A stretch of 64,000 nt of DNA from Whitmania pigra (GCA_021613335.1 JAJTWR010000236.1:783501-847500); one strand, 5' to 3'; positions 1-13,143 are shown, numbered from the stretch's first letter. Made by a program: numbers and translations. The notes: generated by a model from the sequence alone, not told the origin.

Positions 1-69
1 AATTGTAGTAGCAGTAGTAGTAGCTGTCTTTATGTTTATAATTTGTTTTTTTTGTAACTACGCGATTAG

Positions 70-3000
70 CATAAACCTGATAACGGCCATGAGTTCGATG
101 ACCACCATCGCCAAACTACGACCCACATTCCTCGATCAGGTCCTCCAAGGCTTTGAGTCGCTGCATGGTGAGAATTTGATTTTAATTTTAATTGTTTGTC
201 ATGAAAATGACAATTAATGTCTGCATTGGGGTTAAAAGAACATGTTACAACAAAATGCCTTAACACTTTTACTCCATACCTGCTAATGTGTAGTGATTAT
301 CTATTAATGCAGCTAAATATTACATTCTCATCAAGTAGTCTCATCAGTACAGTCATTATCGACAGAAACATCTTAAAACTGAATTTTCTCAAAACACATC
401 TATATCATCACTCCTATCCTCTTTCATTCATTTCTTCCTTAAATTACATATTTCTTGAATTTACAATGTAAATTTACAAATGTAAAGTTAATTATTAAAA
501 CCTTCTATTCGCACAGTCAACTTGCCTCCTACACTGACCAAGTCTCAGGTGAGCAGCGTCAGGAAGCAGCTGAAGATGCAACTTCTTGCCATTTTGCGTC
601 TGCCAGCTGCCATCGACTACCAGCAAAACATTGCCATCCTTCTTACTGATCTTGGAGCCAGCCAATCAGAGGTAGGCATTCATACATTCACCTGTTTGTA
701 TTTATTATATTAGAATTTTAATTATCTGCTATCATCCTCGTGATAGATATATTTTTGGTTGGGAAGGCAATATTCATTCTTATCGACTATTTGTGGATAA
801 GACGTAAACATTGAAATTGATGTTTATCTGTTGAAACACTTATTATATGATGAGATTATGATGGAGAATCATGCAAAATGTTTGGTACTTCGAGCATTCT
901 GCTGTGTGCATAAGTTACAAATTGTTGTACTAATATGAATAAAATTATCAAAAGTAGTTTAACAAGTTTGTATGGTTTGGAATGCTAATTGGATAAAAAA
1001 AAAATATATAAAGAACCAAGCAGCCAAATTGTTAACATGAGCTTACTATTATTATTAATGGTTTATTATTACCGTCACAATACCTCCACTTCTTCAGATC
1101 ATGAAGAACATGCCGAGAGCGGACAACACGAGGAAGAGAAAAGCAGACGACAATTCCATCAATTTGAAGAAGGCTAAAATGGAACCGGTCAATGTGAGTT
1201 CTGTTTATTAAAATAATTTGTTTTACAATAAATATATTATTACAATTAATTCATCACAGACTTATCAAGATGGAGAAAATTCAATGGATTATGAGGAAAC
1301 CAATCTTTTACCACCAGCCCCCTCAAAACCTCAGGTGCCCCCGTCGAGCACATCATCGACAGGTAAAGTCCCCTCGGTCGCTCCTTCCCTCGGCGACATT
1401 CAGCAGTCGGAAGAAACCTCGAAACATCAGTCGGCCGTCGACGTGACGGCAGACGATCTGATCCATCGTCTCACTCCGCAGAACGTGGCCAATCTCGTTC
1501 TCGTGAGCATGACGGTTCTGCCGGATCAAATGCCACCCTCCTTCCAGTCCACTTACACCCCCATAGCGGCCGCAGGCACCCCCGTCCAGATCAGGCACCT
1601 GGCCCGCTTACTGGCCGCTCAGCTGACCAATGCCAGGCTGGGAAAGGGCTACGAAATGGAAGAGGCTCAACGGAGGACTTGCAAAGAAGAACCGGAAGAC
1701 GTTGCCGAATTCTCGAAGCAGATCGAGGAGCAGCAGATCATCGAGACGGTATTGTGCGGTTCGGTCGTCAACAGCAACGAAGTCGCCGCCATCGAGATCG
1801 AGCACGAAGAAGAGGAAGTCTTGCCGGTAGCGTCTGCCATACAACCTGTCAGAAAGAGGGTCGTTCAGTTCAACGTCGAGCAGGCCTTGCAACCAATGAG
1901 CAAGGAGGAAGTGGCAAGCCACGTTCGTTACTTGTCCGAAAGACTCCTGGGTTTGTATTTAGCAGATTGTTCGAACGAGTGACGAATGGATTCGTTGTCG
2001 TGTTAATTTTTTACTGTTTATAATTAATTTTGTGTTAATTTTATAATAATAAATTAATTAATAATCGATTACTTCAGAATCACCGGACGTGGGATCAGTC
2101 AGTGACTCAAAGAGAATCTTGAACATGAAGATATGCTCCTCGAGCAAAGACATTAAAAATGGTTAACCAACCTAACTAATAAACTAATAAATACTTTACT
2201 ATGTTTAATACGATTGTTTATATATTTATGTTATATATATAATTATTCATATAGTAAACTAGTATAAATAACATAAGTAAATACTTTTGTTTATGTATAT
2301 CAGTTGTATTATTTTCTACATTTGTCTGAAAATTATAATAGCAGATTATATTTGTTCTTTTCCATCCAGAATATCTTCAGAGAGTGTTTTCCGACCTGAA
2401 AAACTACTGGAGCATGGCCATGTCCCTGATCTTCGACGAGTACCTCAACTACAAGGCAGCCTTGAGGAAGGCTTCCGTCAGTCCATCTGCGAAGAAGGAG
2501 CAACAAAAGCTGCTGGAGAAGTACGAAGAATGCGTGACAGTCGTACTCACGGAGATTCTCGACAGGCCCGAACTGATGGACGAGTGAGTCGATTACGACT
2601 TGGTTGTTTTCTGCTTATATTGGTTAATTAGAAAAATTAATTATGATAAGCGATGGTAGCTTTGCTAAAGAAAGGCTAGCCTCCTAGCTTGCTGATGCAT
2701 CATGAATAATTTATTCATAATAAATATATCATTAGAAATTGAAGTTGATTAACATATTTCCCCACCAATAGGAATGTCCTTCATGACTTCATCTTTGAAT
2801 TGCCCCTGCTTACAGTCAGCATAATTAATGTCTTGAAGGACTGCTGCCAGGATGAGGTGAGCAGATCTATTACTTAATTAATCATAATATTATTAACGTT
2901 ATCATCAAGTAATTATAACATCATAAACTGATCACAATATTATTATTATTAACTAATTTTAATTTTATTTTAATCATACCTTTTACATTGTTACATTATA

Positions 3001-4693
3001 TATTTCAACGAGTAATTATTACTATTATAACTTTAATGCAGACGCACGCCTACGCAAGCATGGTTACCCTGAAAGAACTGATTCTCAAGCGACCTCTGCT
3101 CAAAGAGGAATGCCTCAACTTACTACTCTCCTTCTCGACCAATGAAAAATCAGAGGTGAGCATTTGCATAATTTATGATGATCTACGATAGCCTGCATCA
3201 CTTAAATTTTTATCATTTTAAAATTTAATCCGTTCGTTGTTCGTTCCAGGTGCGACAGAATGCCTTGAAGATGATCAAGAACCTGTACGAGAGTTCGGAC
3301 CTCGAGCAGACTGTCGAGGTGAGAAACGAAACGAAAACCATTTCAGTGATGATTAGTTTTAGGAAAATAATTACTCTGTTGTCTCTAGGGGCAAATCACA
3401 AATAATAATTAACAACTTTAATAACAATAAAAATAATAACATTTATTATAAAAATAATAATGTAATGTTTACATAAATTACAGTAAGTGACCAATGATGT
3501 TGTTATTTATTAGTAATAAGTTATTAAAATTAGTTATTGTTGTTCGTTGCACTTAAAACAATAACTAATGATTAATGCTGTTAGTGTTAGTCTTTGTCAT
3601 TAGCAGCTGCTCTTAAAACATTTGAGTAATTATTATCCTTAAACAATGAGACAAAGCTCATCAGAAATGATGATAATGATTGTGATGATGATGATGATGA
3701 TGATGATGATAACTCAACTCGGGGCATAGATAATAAAGTTGTTTTAAAATCCTCTCCTAACAGGATCATGCTATGGTGCTCCTAAAACATCTGTTGAGTC
3801 CAACCCCTCCTCCTGAACTCTTGAACGAGGCAGACAACGGTGAGATAGATTGATAGATTATTTTACCTTTTTCGATGTTTGATAGGGAAATAAATGAATA
3901 AACATATGTAGTAACTTATTTACTTCCTGCAATATGGTATTAACAATATTAAGTATTAGCTCATTAAGTAGCACGATAGCACATGTATATATTCAATTAG
4001 CATCAATATTAACACATATCGATGTTATCAATATTAAGAGAATACCTTAATGTGCATTAATCAAACTCATTTTCCATTGGTCAGCTTCAGATGCGGCATG
4101 GTCGGACGAACCAATCAGGATGTGCCTTTATTTGTACCTGGCCCTCCTCCCTGCCAGACACAAACTCATCCACGAGTTGGCCAGTGTCTACACAAGTTCT
4201 TCGAGCGAAATCAAGAGAGTCATTCTTAGGGTTATAGAGACGCCCGTGAGTTTACAGTTTACGGAGTTTATCAGTTATAATTTATGTAAATTATTATCTT
4301 TTATGAGCTCATGCTGCTGGCTTAACATGGCTAACATGAGTGTAACTACTTGTTATGAGTTACAATATTGCAATATATATTTAACGTATGTATTTATTAT
4401 TATTAATAATTAATTAACAATTAATATTATTAAAAATATAGGTCAAGGGGATGGGCATGGATTCACCTGAACTGCTCCTATTGGTTGAAAATTGCCCAAA
4501 GGGGGCGGAGACGTTGGTGACCAGAGTGATTCACATCTTGACGGACAAAGGTGGTGATTTTATAAATTCAAAACATGATTCAAGTGACCACATTACTATT
4601 TATTTCAACACTCTTAACATTTATTATGAAAAATCATTGCCATTATTTATGAATAAATTATCATCATAGTTGTTGTTGTTATGATGGTAATGA

Positions 4694-4728
<35 letters not shown>

Positions 4729-6587
4729 TATTAATTGCAAGATAATATAATATCGTGCATAACAAATTAAACCTTCATTGCAGTGGTTCCATCACCTGAA
4801 CTGGTCAACAAGGTGAGGGACTTGTACCAGAGGAGAGTGTCTGATGTCCGGTTCCTCATACCCGTCCTTAACGGACTCACCAAGGTTTGTACAAGGATTA
4901 CAAGACGTTGCATAAACGTTCACATTTACTTTTAGGGGTTATGAAAGAATAGTTTAGGGGTTAATAAGATTTATTACTTAAGTTTATATTCAATAAATTT
5001 ACTATTTATAGGTTTATTGCTTATATTTATTTGCAAGTTTATTACTTATTATTATTAGTATTTATAAATTAATTTCTGAGGCAATTGCACATTTTATCAA
5101 CTAAATGGTCGACTGACTTTTTACAGAACGAGGTGATCGCCGCTCTACCGAAGTTGATAAAGTTGAATCCGGTCGTGGTCAAAGAGGTCTTTAACAGACT
5201 GCTTGGAGTTAATGGTTAGCTGAAGGACTAAACCTTTTTATTGTCTAACTTCTTACTACGACTGTTCACTCGCTGTAATGTGCAATGTTTAACTGATTAA
5301 ATTCTGTTTGTAGCCTGCATAAATAGAGTTTAGTGTTATAATTAAGTCATTATCATTTAATGCTTGATATTTTATATTTGGTTTTATATTTATTAATGCG
5401 AAAGTAAATGTTATAGTCAATATGTTGAACATGTGACATTGATTACTCTAATGCTATTAATGACTTTGATGATGACTGATGATACAGGTCAGGAATGTAG
5501 ACCCTCCTCCCTGAGTCCTACAGAACTTCTGGTCACCCTTCACACGCTCGACCCTGCCAAGGCGGACATGAAGGCCATCATAAAAGGTCAGGCACATTGA
5601 TATACCCATTTTAATTAATTTTTTATTATAATCACAAAGTACAAAGAACATTTTCTCCTTCTAACGTCGCCGTTTTAAACCGACAGCATGCAACCTCTGC
5701 TTCGTCGAGAAGTCCGTCTACACCCAAGAGGTCCTAGCAGGGGTGATGCAACAACTGATGGAAATAAATCCGTTGCCAACCCTTCTCATGAGAACTGTCA
5801 TCCAGTCGCTCGCCACCTACCCGAAGCTCACCGGATATGTACTCAACATACTTCAGAGGCTCATATCGAAGCAGGTTTGTTGTTGTTGCTATGGTTACGA
5901 GGGCGACCTTTAGGCGCCTTTTGTGACTTATTGTAAACGTTTTTATGGTCTGATTGAATCTTAGATCAACTTTAGCTGACTTTGTTCACCTTAATGACAT
6001 TGCTAATATTGTAATAAAATTATAATGTTAAGTAATCTTTTAATTATATGATGTGAGTTGAAAATTTATTGAACTTTATTCAATTTATTGTTTTTTTAGG
6101 TGTGGAGAAACAAAAGAGTTTGGGAGGGATTTGTTAGGTGTTGCCAGAGAACGAGGCCTCAGTCATTTCAGGTTCTGCCTTTCTTCATACTGATTAAATC
6201 TGATTATTTTGCGACCATTATTGCTATTATTATTATTATCGCTTTGTATCCAAATAATCTAATAATAAAATGTCACCATTAATGGCTCTTATATTAGCAT
6301 TGAAGATTCCCTTCATTAAAACTCAATCCCAAAAATCCCTGCAGGTGCTACTACAACTTCCACCAACACAGCTCAAAGATGCCTTCATCCTCTGCCCTGA
6401 CCTAAGGGAGCCTCTCCTTAACCACGTCATCGCCCTAACCCCCCACCAGAGGGCACACATTCCCAAGGCCATCATGTCCGTCCTCGAGAAGCCGCCCACC
6501 GGAAACCCGCAGGGGTCGACGGATCAAGGGAAGTTGAAACTCAACGAAGGAGAAGATAAAAGTGTTGCACAGGTTGGTTGCTGTTGA
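70..6587 (+). CDS. SYMPK: Symplekin (3' part; 5' end lies upstream of the window)
   Basis: Symplekin is the scaffold of the nuclear mRNA cleavage/polyadenylation and histone 3'-end processing complexes. Seventeen exons join in phase: 70-167, 517-671, 1098-1193, 1260-1950, 2370-2583, 2772-2856, 3042-3155, 3250-3318, 3764-3839, 4085-4245, 4442-4550, 4784-4884, 5127-5214, 5488-5586, 5687-5874, 6100-6171, 6345-6587. Recognisable family segments include [66 protein letters not shown] and the C-terminal [17 protein letters not shown] with QLPPTQL. The exon at 1260-1950 holds the low-complexity linker. The last exon stops soon after the conserved domain, so the long disordered tail of vertebrate symplekin is absent or much shortened. 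A polyA signal follows at 6662. The N-terminal HEAT repeats begin outside the window. Confidence 0.95.
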
Positions 6588-6661
6588 ATGTCTGCTATGG
6601 AGCATCATTCAGATTCATACTGCGGTACTATAATGTGGTTCAATAATCTATTTTAAATGAA

Positions 6662-6667
6662 AATAAA
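6662..6667 (+). terminator. AATAAA polyadenylation signal of symplekin
   Basis: An AATAAA hexamer lies 75 bp downstream of the symplekin stop codon and supports the last exon ending at 6587. Confidence 0.6.
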
Positions 6668-7233
6668 ACGTGAATTCTGTTATCTGTATTTTATGTACCT
6701 ATTTATATTTATAACTATTGTCAACGTGGATGAATAATCTCCGTATAACAAGCTGGCTTATGTAACTACCAACTGTAACATTACCATGATGAATAATACC
6801 TCAATTGGTGCAATAACTCTTGCACTGATTGAACCTTGCCAAGCAGACTTTGAGGAGAGGATTGAAAATGTTCCATCAATCCAACATCCCCGCTTCTTAC
6901 GAGGTTTGGAACATCACTAGGCCTCAACATTTGAATTGGCTTGATAGCCTTTGACTGTCCTTTGTTTGGCAGATTTTGGTATTAACGTTTTCGGTTTACG
7001 TCTTCCTCGGTTGCTTCTGTTGCCGTTGTGGTTGTCGTTGTTGCCGAAGCCGAATCTCTGAAGCATTTGCTTTTTGATTTGTAATCTTTCGTTGGTTAGA
7101 CTGCGTACAAGTTTGTTTCAGAAGACGAGTCTTGGGTTCTGATCAGGATGAAATGAATATTAATTTTTGTTATTTATTTTTCTTCGTTCTCGAGGTTTTT
7201 AGTTACATCTGAGCATTTCGGACATTCGAATTG

Positions 7234-7272
7234 TTTCTTCTTCTTCTTATTATTATTATTATTATTATTATT
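7234..7272. repeat. (CTT)n/(TTA)n microsatellite
   Basis: A short run of CTT followed by TTA triplets. Confidence 0.9.
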
Positions 7273-8067
7273 ACTGCTGCTACTAAGTAACTTTTGACAA
7301 ATTGTTAGAAATAATAATATTACTAATAACTTAGAATCTTAATTAACTAGTATTTCCGAGGTCATATTCGTTATTTATTCGTATTTTAAGAACTCTCCGA
7401 GATCCGGTCTCATCAAAGACGACGCTGAAGGATTTGAAGGTGGTATTGCTTCTGAGGAGGAGGAGCAAGGAGGCATGGCTAACCCATGATGGACATTTAT
7501 ATGCATGTTTATGATTTCCCACGAAATAAAATTTGTTAACCTTGTTCAAATAGATAGCAAGGGGTTATTTTAGTCCACCGAGCTTAATAATAATGAAATA
7601 ATCCGGGAGTCCGCAAATAAGTAAGTTAAATAATAAATTTATTAGAGCAGGTATTCAGTTAACGGAACTGAATAATATAAGTTAAGTGTTGAAGGATTGA
7701 GGTACTTAAGGATGCAAATGGATATTTGGGCTTCCAAGTTGTCTTGATTCTCGTTGTTTGTCGGGTGATTATCGAGAATGCTTTTCTGTAGCAGAAATAG
7801 ATACCGCGTGCCTGAAAAAGATATAATTAAATATAAATTTAATTATTTTAGCAATATAAACTTAATTAATTTCCAAAAATCTAAGTTTACAATAATAATA
7901 ATAATAACTTCACTTTCGAAAAGAAAAAGTTTTGATATGTGATATTATTTTTAGGATGTCATTCCCATTAAATCTATTTAATAAACTGATTTAGGGGTTA
8001 AAATTTTAATGTAATTATTTGTTTCTCTATATTAGGCCGATTTTTTGAGTGAAGGAATTAATCGCTC

Positions 8068-8215
8068 CACCACTTATAAAGCGCCCCCACCCAAGGGCTC
8101 TCCCTGGCAGTACAGGCTGGGTTGCGAACACGACACACCGCGTGCAGGGAATCTACCCATTCAGTCATTAACCGGACTCAAATTTTTAAAGCTATTTAGG
8201 AAGGTGTGTCGCGTC
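8068..8215 (-). repeat. tRNA-derived SINE fragment (second copy)
   Basis: This shares the B-box-like GTTCGCAACCC, the spacer containing CCCTTGGGTGGG and the tail GCGCTTTATAA with the copy at 8249-8366. Related pieces occur near 9.26, 44.1 and 48.8 kb (minus orientation) and near 27.5 and 41.6 kb (plus orientation). Confidence 0.5.
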
Positions 8216-8248
8216 ACTAGATGTCTCCTTATGAATGACGAAGGTGAA

Positions 8249-8366
8249 TTTGTATAGCGCCATCACCTAGAGGAGCTTTGGGTTGGTGCAAACTGGGTTG
8301 TGAACGCATTGATATGTAACAATTGTTCATGCCGTCGTTCGCCTACTGAGCCAACCCGCATCTCAA
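8249..8366 (-). repeat. tRNA-derived SINE fragment
   Basis: Read on the minus strand, this begins with a good RNA polymerase III A box (TGGCTCAGTAGG, near 8345). It continues to a degenerate B box (GTTCACAACCC) and ends in the tail motif GCGCTATACAAAT. A second copy of the B-box and tail half lies next to it at 8068-8215, in the same orientation, with a better B box (GTTCGCAACCC) and tail GCGCTTTATAAGT. Confidence 0.55.
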
Positions 8367-9346
8367 GAAAAACAATGCAGAGTAAATAAAGAGTAAAAAA
8401 AAACATTTTTGAAGGTTTTAAATTGGGTTGATGGCTCTGGTCACGATGATGGTAATGATATTAATAATTAATTAACGCATTAATGTTGACGAGTTAACGC
8501 CCGGTGAGTTGACGAACGTCATGGTGACATGAATCATTTGAATGCTTGACCCCATATAAATTAACCCGTTACTATTTATTTGTAAAAACCATAACCAAGT
8601 TTTGAAATTAACCGAGTTCACATGAGTGCATTTCAAGTTCAATACGAATGACTCATTTGTACCTAAAATTATTCGAAATTACATTAACATCGATTCGACT
8701 AATGTCTGGACATAACGAGCCTTCAAACCGCAGAAAATCAATCAATTGTGCAGTCAGTAGATATTGTTTGAACTAGGCCTGGTTTGGCAAACCAATATTT
8801 CTAACCCATTCCCAGTTGTTTTGAGACGGACTTTGTCCAAGTTGTGTGCATTTTCCCCTTTATAATCGTAATGTAATTTTGGAATTTGTTTACAACATCA
8901 AGAACAACAACAACAAAAATCTGCGCAATCGAAAACTGTTAGTAGTGCATACTGATTTTAATTAGGCGGCAGATGTACCTCATAGCAGTAAGTTTGATAC
9001 CACGTGGGCTCAGTTACCATTCGATGTTCCTCACCGAGTCTGTGGTAGCTTCACTTGCGAAATTTTAAATTTACCTAATTTGTGTTCTAATGTGTAAAAG
9101 TAAAATAGCTATTAAGAGCACATGCCTTCTTTATGTTCACATACTCAGTCAATTGGATGAGTGTCCCCCGCCAAAAACATAAAAGGAGAAATCATATACG
9201 ATTACACGTAATGTAAAAGTTCAAAGGTCAGTAAAAGTTCATAACCAACATAAGGTTCATCATTTATAAAGAATCTCCACCTCAAGGCGTCGACTGGCTT
9301 CACCATCTGTACAATTCGAAACGGCGTACCTGGTGAGTGGATAAAC

Positions 9347-9354
9347 TATAAAAG
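9347..9354 (+). promoter_or_regulatory. TATA box of PHYHIP-like gene A
   Basis: TATAAAAG lies about 115 bp upstream of the inferred ATG at 9470, in a position that suits a short 5' UTR. Confidence 0.5.
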
Positions 9355-9469
9355 AGAGCTACTGCACATGGCTCTTGGCGCGTTAAAAATACGTTCTCGT
9401 ATTTCAACATCTTCATTTCATCATTGACGAAGAGATTTGTTAATTAAAATTGCAAAAGTCTTAACGAAC

Positions 9470-10294
9470 ATGATCGACGGTAAGAGTTCTATATTTCACT
9501 AATTGTTAACACGGTTATTATTCATGATAGGTAGATTGAAGTGGATTTCGACCACAAAATCACTTTTAAAAGTGACTTATTTTTTTCTAGCACCTAGATA
9601 CACGATGACGCTCGTGCAAAACTTCTTAGATGCTGAAATATTTGTCGCCGAGCAGCACGCAAACTTAGTGCCATGCCAGTTCCTGTACAGATGCAAGCCT
9701 AAGGCTTACTTTGATTACTTAATGAGACAAAAAGTAGGAATCATGAGAGGACTCAAAAGCGGAAAGTTCAAGGACAACACCAGGAGTTACATAAGTGGCG
9801 CAATCAGAGGAATACTCTTCACTGCAAAGTACGTAAAAAATGAGGGATCGGATGAGGGCGAACCAGTACCTACTTCGGCCGAACCGTCGAGTTGTTTCGA
9901 AATCAACGTTGCACATCTAATCGAGCCTTTTCCACCGCGCTGTCATAGGCTCTACTTTGCTGACTTCTACTGCATCCCTGATAGCGACGTTCACTGCCTC
10001 GTTCTGGTGGTCGTTAAACCCGATTGTGCTGTGGCGCGATACTGCAGACAGAGACTTATGAGGCTGAACTGGGATTGCAACAAGTTCTTCACGGCAAACC
10101 CGAGCGATGACGGCGTCATTTTCCAAGTCGCCTCTGCAGAGAAGCTCGTCGTAAAGATTATGTACACGTCGATGATCAGGTTGAAAGAAGTTTTGAGGTC
10201 AAAGCGAGCCACATTGAGTCACGATGACGCTTCGAAGAGCAAAAAGTCAAATAAGCGTAAGAAGCCATCAACTTTGAAACAAGAAGACAACTGA
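9470..10294 (+). CDS. PHYHIPL: PHYHIP/PHYHIPL-like protein, copy A
   Basis: The protein resembles the C-terminal domain of phytanoyl-CoA hydroxylase-interacting proteins, which are brain-enriched in vertebrates and of unclear biochemical role. Two exons are inferred: a 10-nt first coding exon (9470-9479, ATGATCGACG then GTAAGA) and 9591-10294, joined in phase to give 237 residues. Family hallmarks are FLYRCKPKAYFDYL, LYFADFYC, the following hydrophobic strand LVLVVVKP, and the YCRQRLMRLNWDCNKFF and VVKIMYTS blocks. The N-terminal fibronectin III domain of vertebrate PHYHIP is missing. The C-terminus is Lys-rich and lacks the Cys-x-x-Cys-N-I tail that copies B and C retain. A TATA box lies upstream and AATAAA lies at 10347. 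Copy A is clearly older than the B/C pair. Confidence 0.8.
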
Positions 10295-10346
10295 TTGAAA
10301 CTGCTTTTGCAGTGAATCAGTTCGATAATACTTCATATTTTAATGA

Positions 10347-10352
10347 AATAAA
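10347..10352 (+). terminator. AATAAA polyadenylation signal, PHYHIP-like copy A
   Basis: An AATAAA hexamer lies 53 bp after the stop codon. Confidence 0.55.
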
Positions 10353-10724
10353 TTTGCTTTGGAACACTTGATCGCCACTTGCGAATTGATCCTTCTGGAA
10401 TTACTGTTGTCTGCGTATGATGTTGCTAATAAATACAAGTTATTCGGAGTTTATTTCTTTATGCAGTTATTCAATTAATTGAAGTAAATAGCTCAAGAAG
10501 GGATTGATGTCGCAGCATACAAATATTGCAATCAATAGTTTTGTTAAATAACGTATAAGAATTGAATTTTTATAATAAAGATTGCCATAAATGAATTTTG
10601 AACAAAATGAAATGACGGAAATATTTTCTATTCTTTATTTGCCAAAAACGCACAATTAACCTGAGTAATATAATTGGACACAATATTTCTATTAGGGTTT
10701 TAAGGAACTCTCGATATTCATTCA
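10353..10724. other. Intergenic, no feature seen
   Basis: This is AT-rich sequence downstream of PHYHIP-like copy A. I see no gene in it. Confidence 0.5.
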
Positions 10725-11706
10725 CTTTTACCCTTCATCAAATTTTCAATATTATTTTCATTGCTCTTTGACACAAACAGGAAAGTACTGTAAAATAAAA
10801 AATAATTTAATTTAAGAGTTTTGCCAGGGAATTACTTTTCCTAAACATTTCAGCCTCGCTACCATTTTCCTGTAATAAATTAATTAAGTTAAAAGCACGA
10901 ATTAAAAACATGCATTGATTAAAAAACCTTTCCATTGCATAGTCATGACCTTAGTAGTGGTTGATATTCCAACCCGTTTGGCTATCAGTTGATGAGTTAA
11001 GATGAACTGAACAATTGTTATCAGCGGATAAATGGGGTTTTTTTTGGGGGGGGGGAAACTAGAGAACACATCAATATCATCGCAGATGTCACTCTTTGTA
11101 ACTTTTGGTGGTTCTGGAGAAATATGATGGCCTGCTTTGACTGCTTCCAGTTTGAAATCAGCAAGAGTTGTCATGATGGATTTTGATGATTCAGAAAAAT
11201 GTTATCTCTGACAAGTTTCCAAGACAGATTCCCAGAATCAGACCGAAAAACCAGTTGATATTGACTATCAACCTGTTCCATTTTTCCGTTGGTAGACGTT
11301 GGCAGGTTTGAACGTCATTGAAATTCACGAATTTAATTTAGACAAAATCTATATTTAATTAAACTAAAATTTTCAATCGTATTAAAACATTGTAAAGATT
11401 TCCTACAAATACCGGCTGATACAAGGTAAAGGTATCTTTAATGAATCCAGATGACTGCAAAGAGAGAATAGTTATATTTAAAATAATGCATGTAATACAA
11501 TAGATTAGAGAAAAACTCTTTAATATTGACAATACACAGGTTACCCACCCATTTATTTCCAGAAAAAAATCTTTCGTTCGCTTTGACTCTTCTTCATCAT
11601 TTTTTTTTGCTGACGAGAAAATCTCGAAAAAACTGATCGACCAACAGGTTATCGAAAGTTTTAGTTCCTGTAAGAATCTCGATGAAACTTGCATCGTGTC
11701 GTTTCT
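10725..11706 (-). pseudogene. Unidentified minus-strand gene or decayed gene
   Basis: Several exon-like pieces lie in minus orientation with plausible AG acceptors. The best, at about 11706-11550, reads KRHDASFIEILTGTKTF then DNLLVDQFFRDFLVSKK, and continues in another frame as NDEEESKRTKDFFLEING. The shift falls exactly at a run of nine A (T on the plus strand, 11600-11608). Further pieces are SSGFIKDTFTLYQPVF (about 11450), YQLVFRSDSGNLSWKLVRDN (about 11260), MTTLADFKLEAVKAGHH (11174 down) and a possible last exon TFLFVSKSNENNIENLMKG (about 10795). I do not recognise the family. The frameshift argues for a pseudogene or a base-call error in the homopolymer. The boundaries are uncertain. Confidence 0.3.
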
Positions 11707-12290
11707 ATAAAAATAAAGTTTATGATGTTAATCTCAACTTAACTTAAATATTTAAGGTTTGCTTCATATTATAAAGCATGCCAATTGGAATCTAAGTTAT
11801 GTAAATATGCAATTAATAAATCAATTAAAACAGTTTCATGAATTTAGCAACCTCTTTCAGCTCTCTAAGAATCTTCACATTGCTTGTCAAATCTTTATAC
11901 AGTGTTTCAAGCTTAAGATCTTCACATTGGACATAACCTAAAATCAGAACAAAGTACACGATAATATTAGAGATAAGAGTTCGTTTGTGCGGGGATTATA
12001 AAGAAATTGATTATTTAAAAGTAAATTTCATCTTACATTGATTATTTAAAAGATGTTCTGTTACCTTAACTGCGTCACGGGCTCTTCACTAGCACTAAAG
12101 AAAGGACTTTGACCTTTCTTATTATAGAATATTCTTATTAAGAATCTATTATTAACTAATGTTATAACCTGGAAATTTTGTATTTCGTTCTCTGGCCTGG
12201 GCTTAAATTGAGCGGGATGCCTTGCTTTTATTTAAATTTGACTCTTAAGCGCTCCGCCAGGTTTGAGAAGAAACTTTAAAAGATCGATAT

Positions 12291-12737
12291 TTTTTCTAGG
12301 TGAAAAAATGTCTGAAAGTGAGTTATTGTATAGGACTTGTGTATAATAAAGTTTTCTATTTGTTAAAGTGTTATTTTATGACTGTTTTATAACTTAAAAT
12401 TATATTATAATTAGAACTGCAGATCAATTAATTTTTTAAGTCGAGATTAATCTTGTGATTTCTTATTTTCAACAATGCAGGCGTTTTTAATCTCACCACT
12501 TTAATTTTTTTCTAGGTGGAAAAAAGTCTGAAAGTGAGTTATTGTGCAGGACTTGTATATAATAAAGTTTTCTATTCGTTAAAGTGTTATTTTATAACTA
12601 TTTTATAACTTAAAATTACATTATAATTAGAACTGCAGATCAATTAATTTTTTAAATCAAGATTAATCTTGTGATTTCTTATTTAATTTAATTTATTAAC
12701 AATGCAGGCGTTTTTAATCTCACCACTTTAATTTTAA
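12291..12737 (+). repeat. Two tandem copies of a ~216-bp exon-1-like unit
   Basis: Two near-identical units of about 216 bp each begin with TTTTTCTAGG, carry the first-exon motif TCTGAAAGTGAG, and then TAATAAAGTTTTCTA, AACTGCAGATCAATTAA and CAACAATGCAGGCG. The first keeps the ATG of the inferred first exon. The second has AAG in its place and could not start translation. Confidence 0.8.
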
Positions 12738-12975
12738 AATAACTTCCCAATACACCTTTATCTGTGCCTATAAATCTACTTTATTCATAAAAATATTAGA
12801 ATCCCAATGAGTGTATCAATCCTGTAACCAATTTTTTGTAGCTAAATACCTCATTCAATTTTAAGTTCCACATCATTTTGGCGGGATAATCCCAAAATGA
12901 TCGATAATTTTGAGTGCTTTTGATAGAGAAGCTTTTGGTTAGTCTATTTCTTGCAGCTGACGTTGGCACGGATAC

Positions 12976-13042
<67 letters not shown>

Positions 13043-13043
13043 G

Positions 13044-13108
<65 letters not shown>

Positions 13109-13111
13109 GAT

Positions 13112-13143
<32 letters not shown>

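Larger units (their letters stand above)
6668..9346. other. Intergenic DNA with SINE fragments
   Basis: No convincing gene is visible. The stretch holds a (TTA)n run near 7240, a repeat shared in inverted orientation with about 15.8 kb (7590-7720), and SINE-like fragments at 8068-8215, 8249-8366 and 9262-9325. A short plus-strand reading frame at about 6973-7076 would give a hydrophobic then Cys-rich peptide, but it has no supporting context. Confidence 0.6.

Noticed and set aside
6973..7076. Plus-strand frame giving a hydrophobic segment followed by a run of Cys and Arg, as a last exon of a membrane protein
   Set aside because: No convincing upstream exon joins it, and the minus strand reads as Gln/Arg-rich, as expected from a simple CAA/CGG-type composition.
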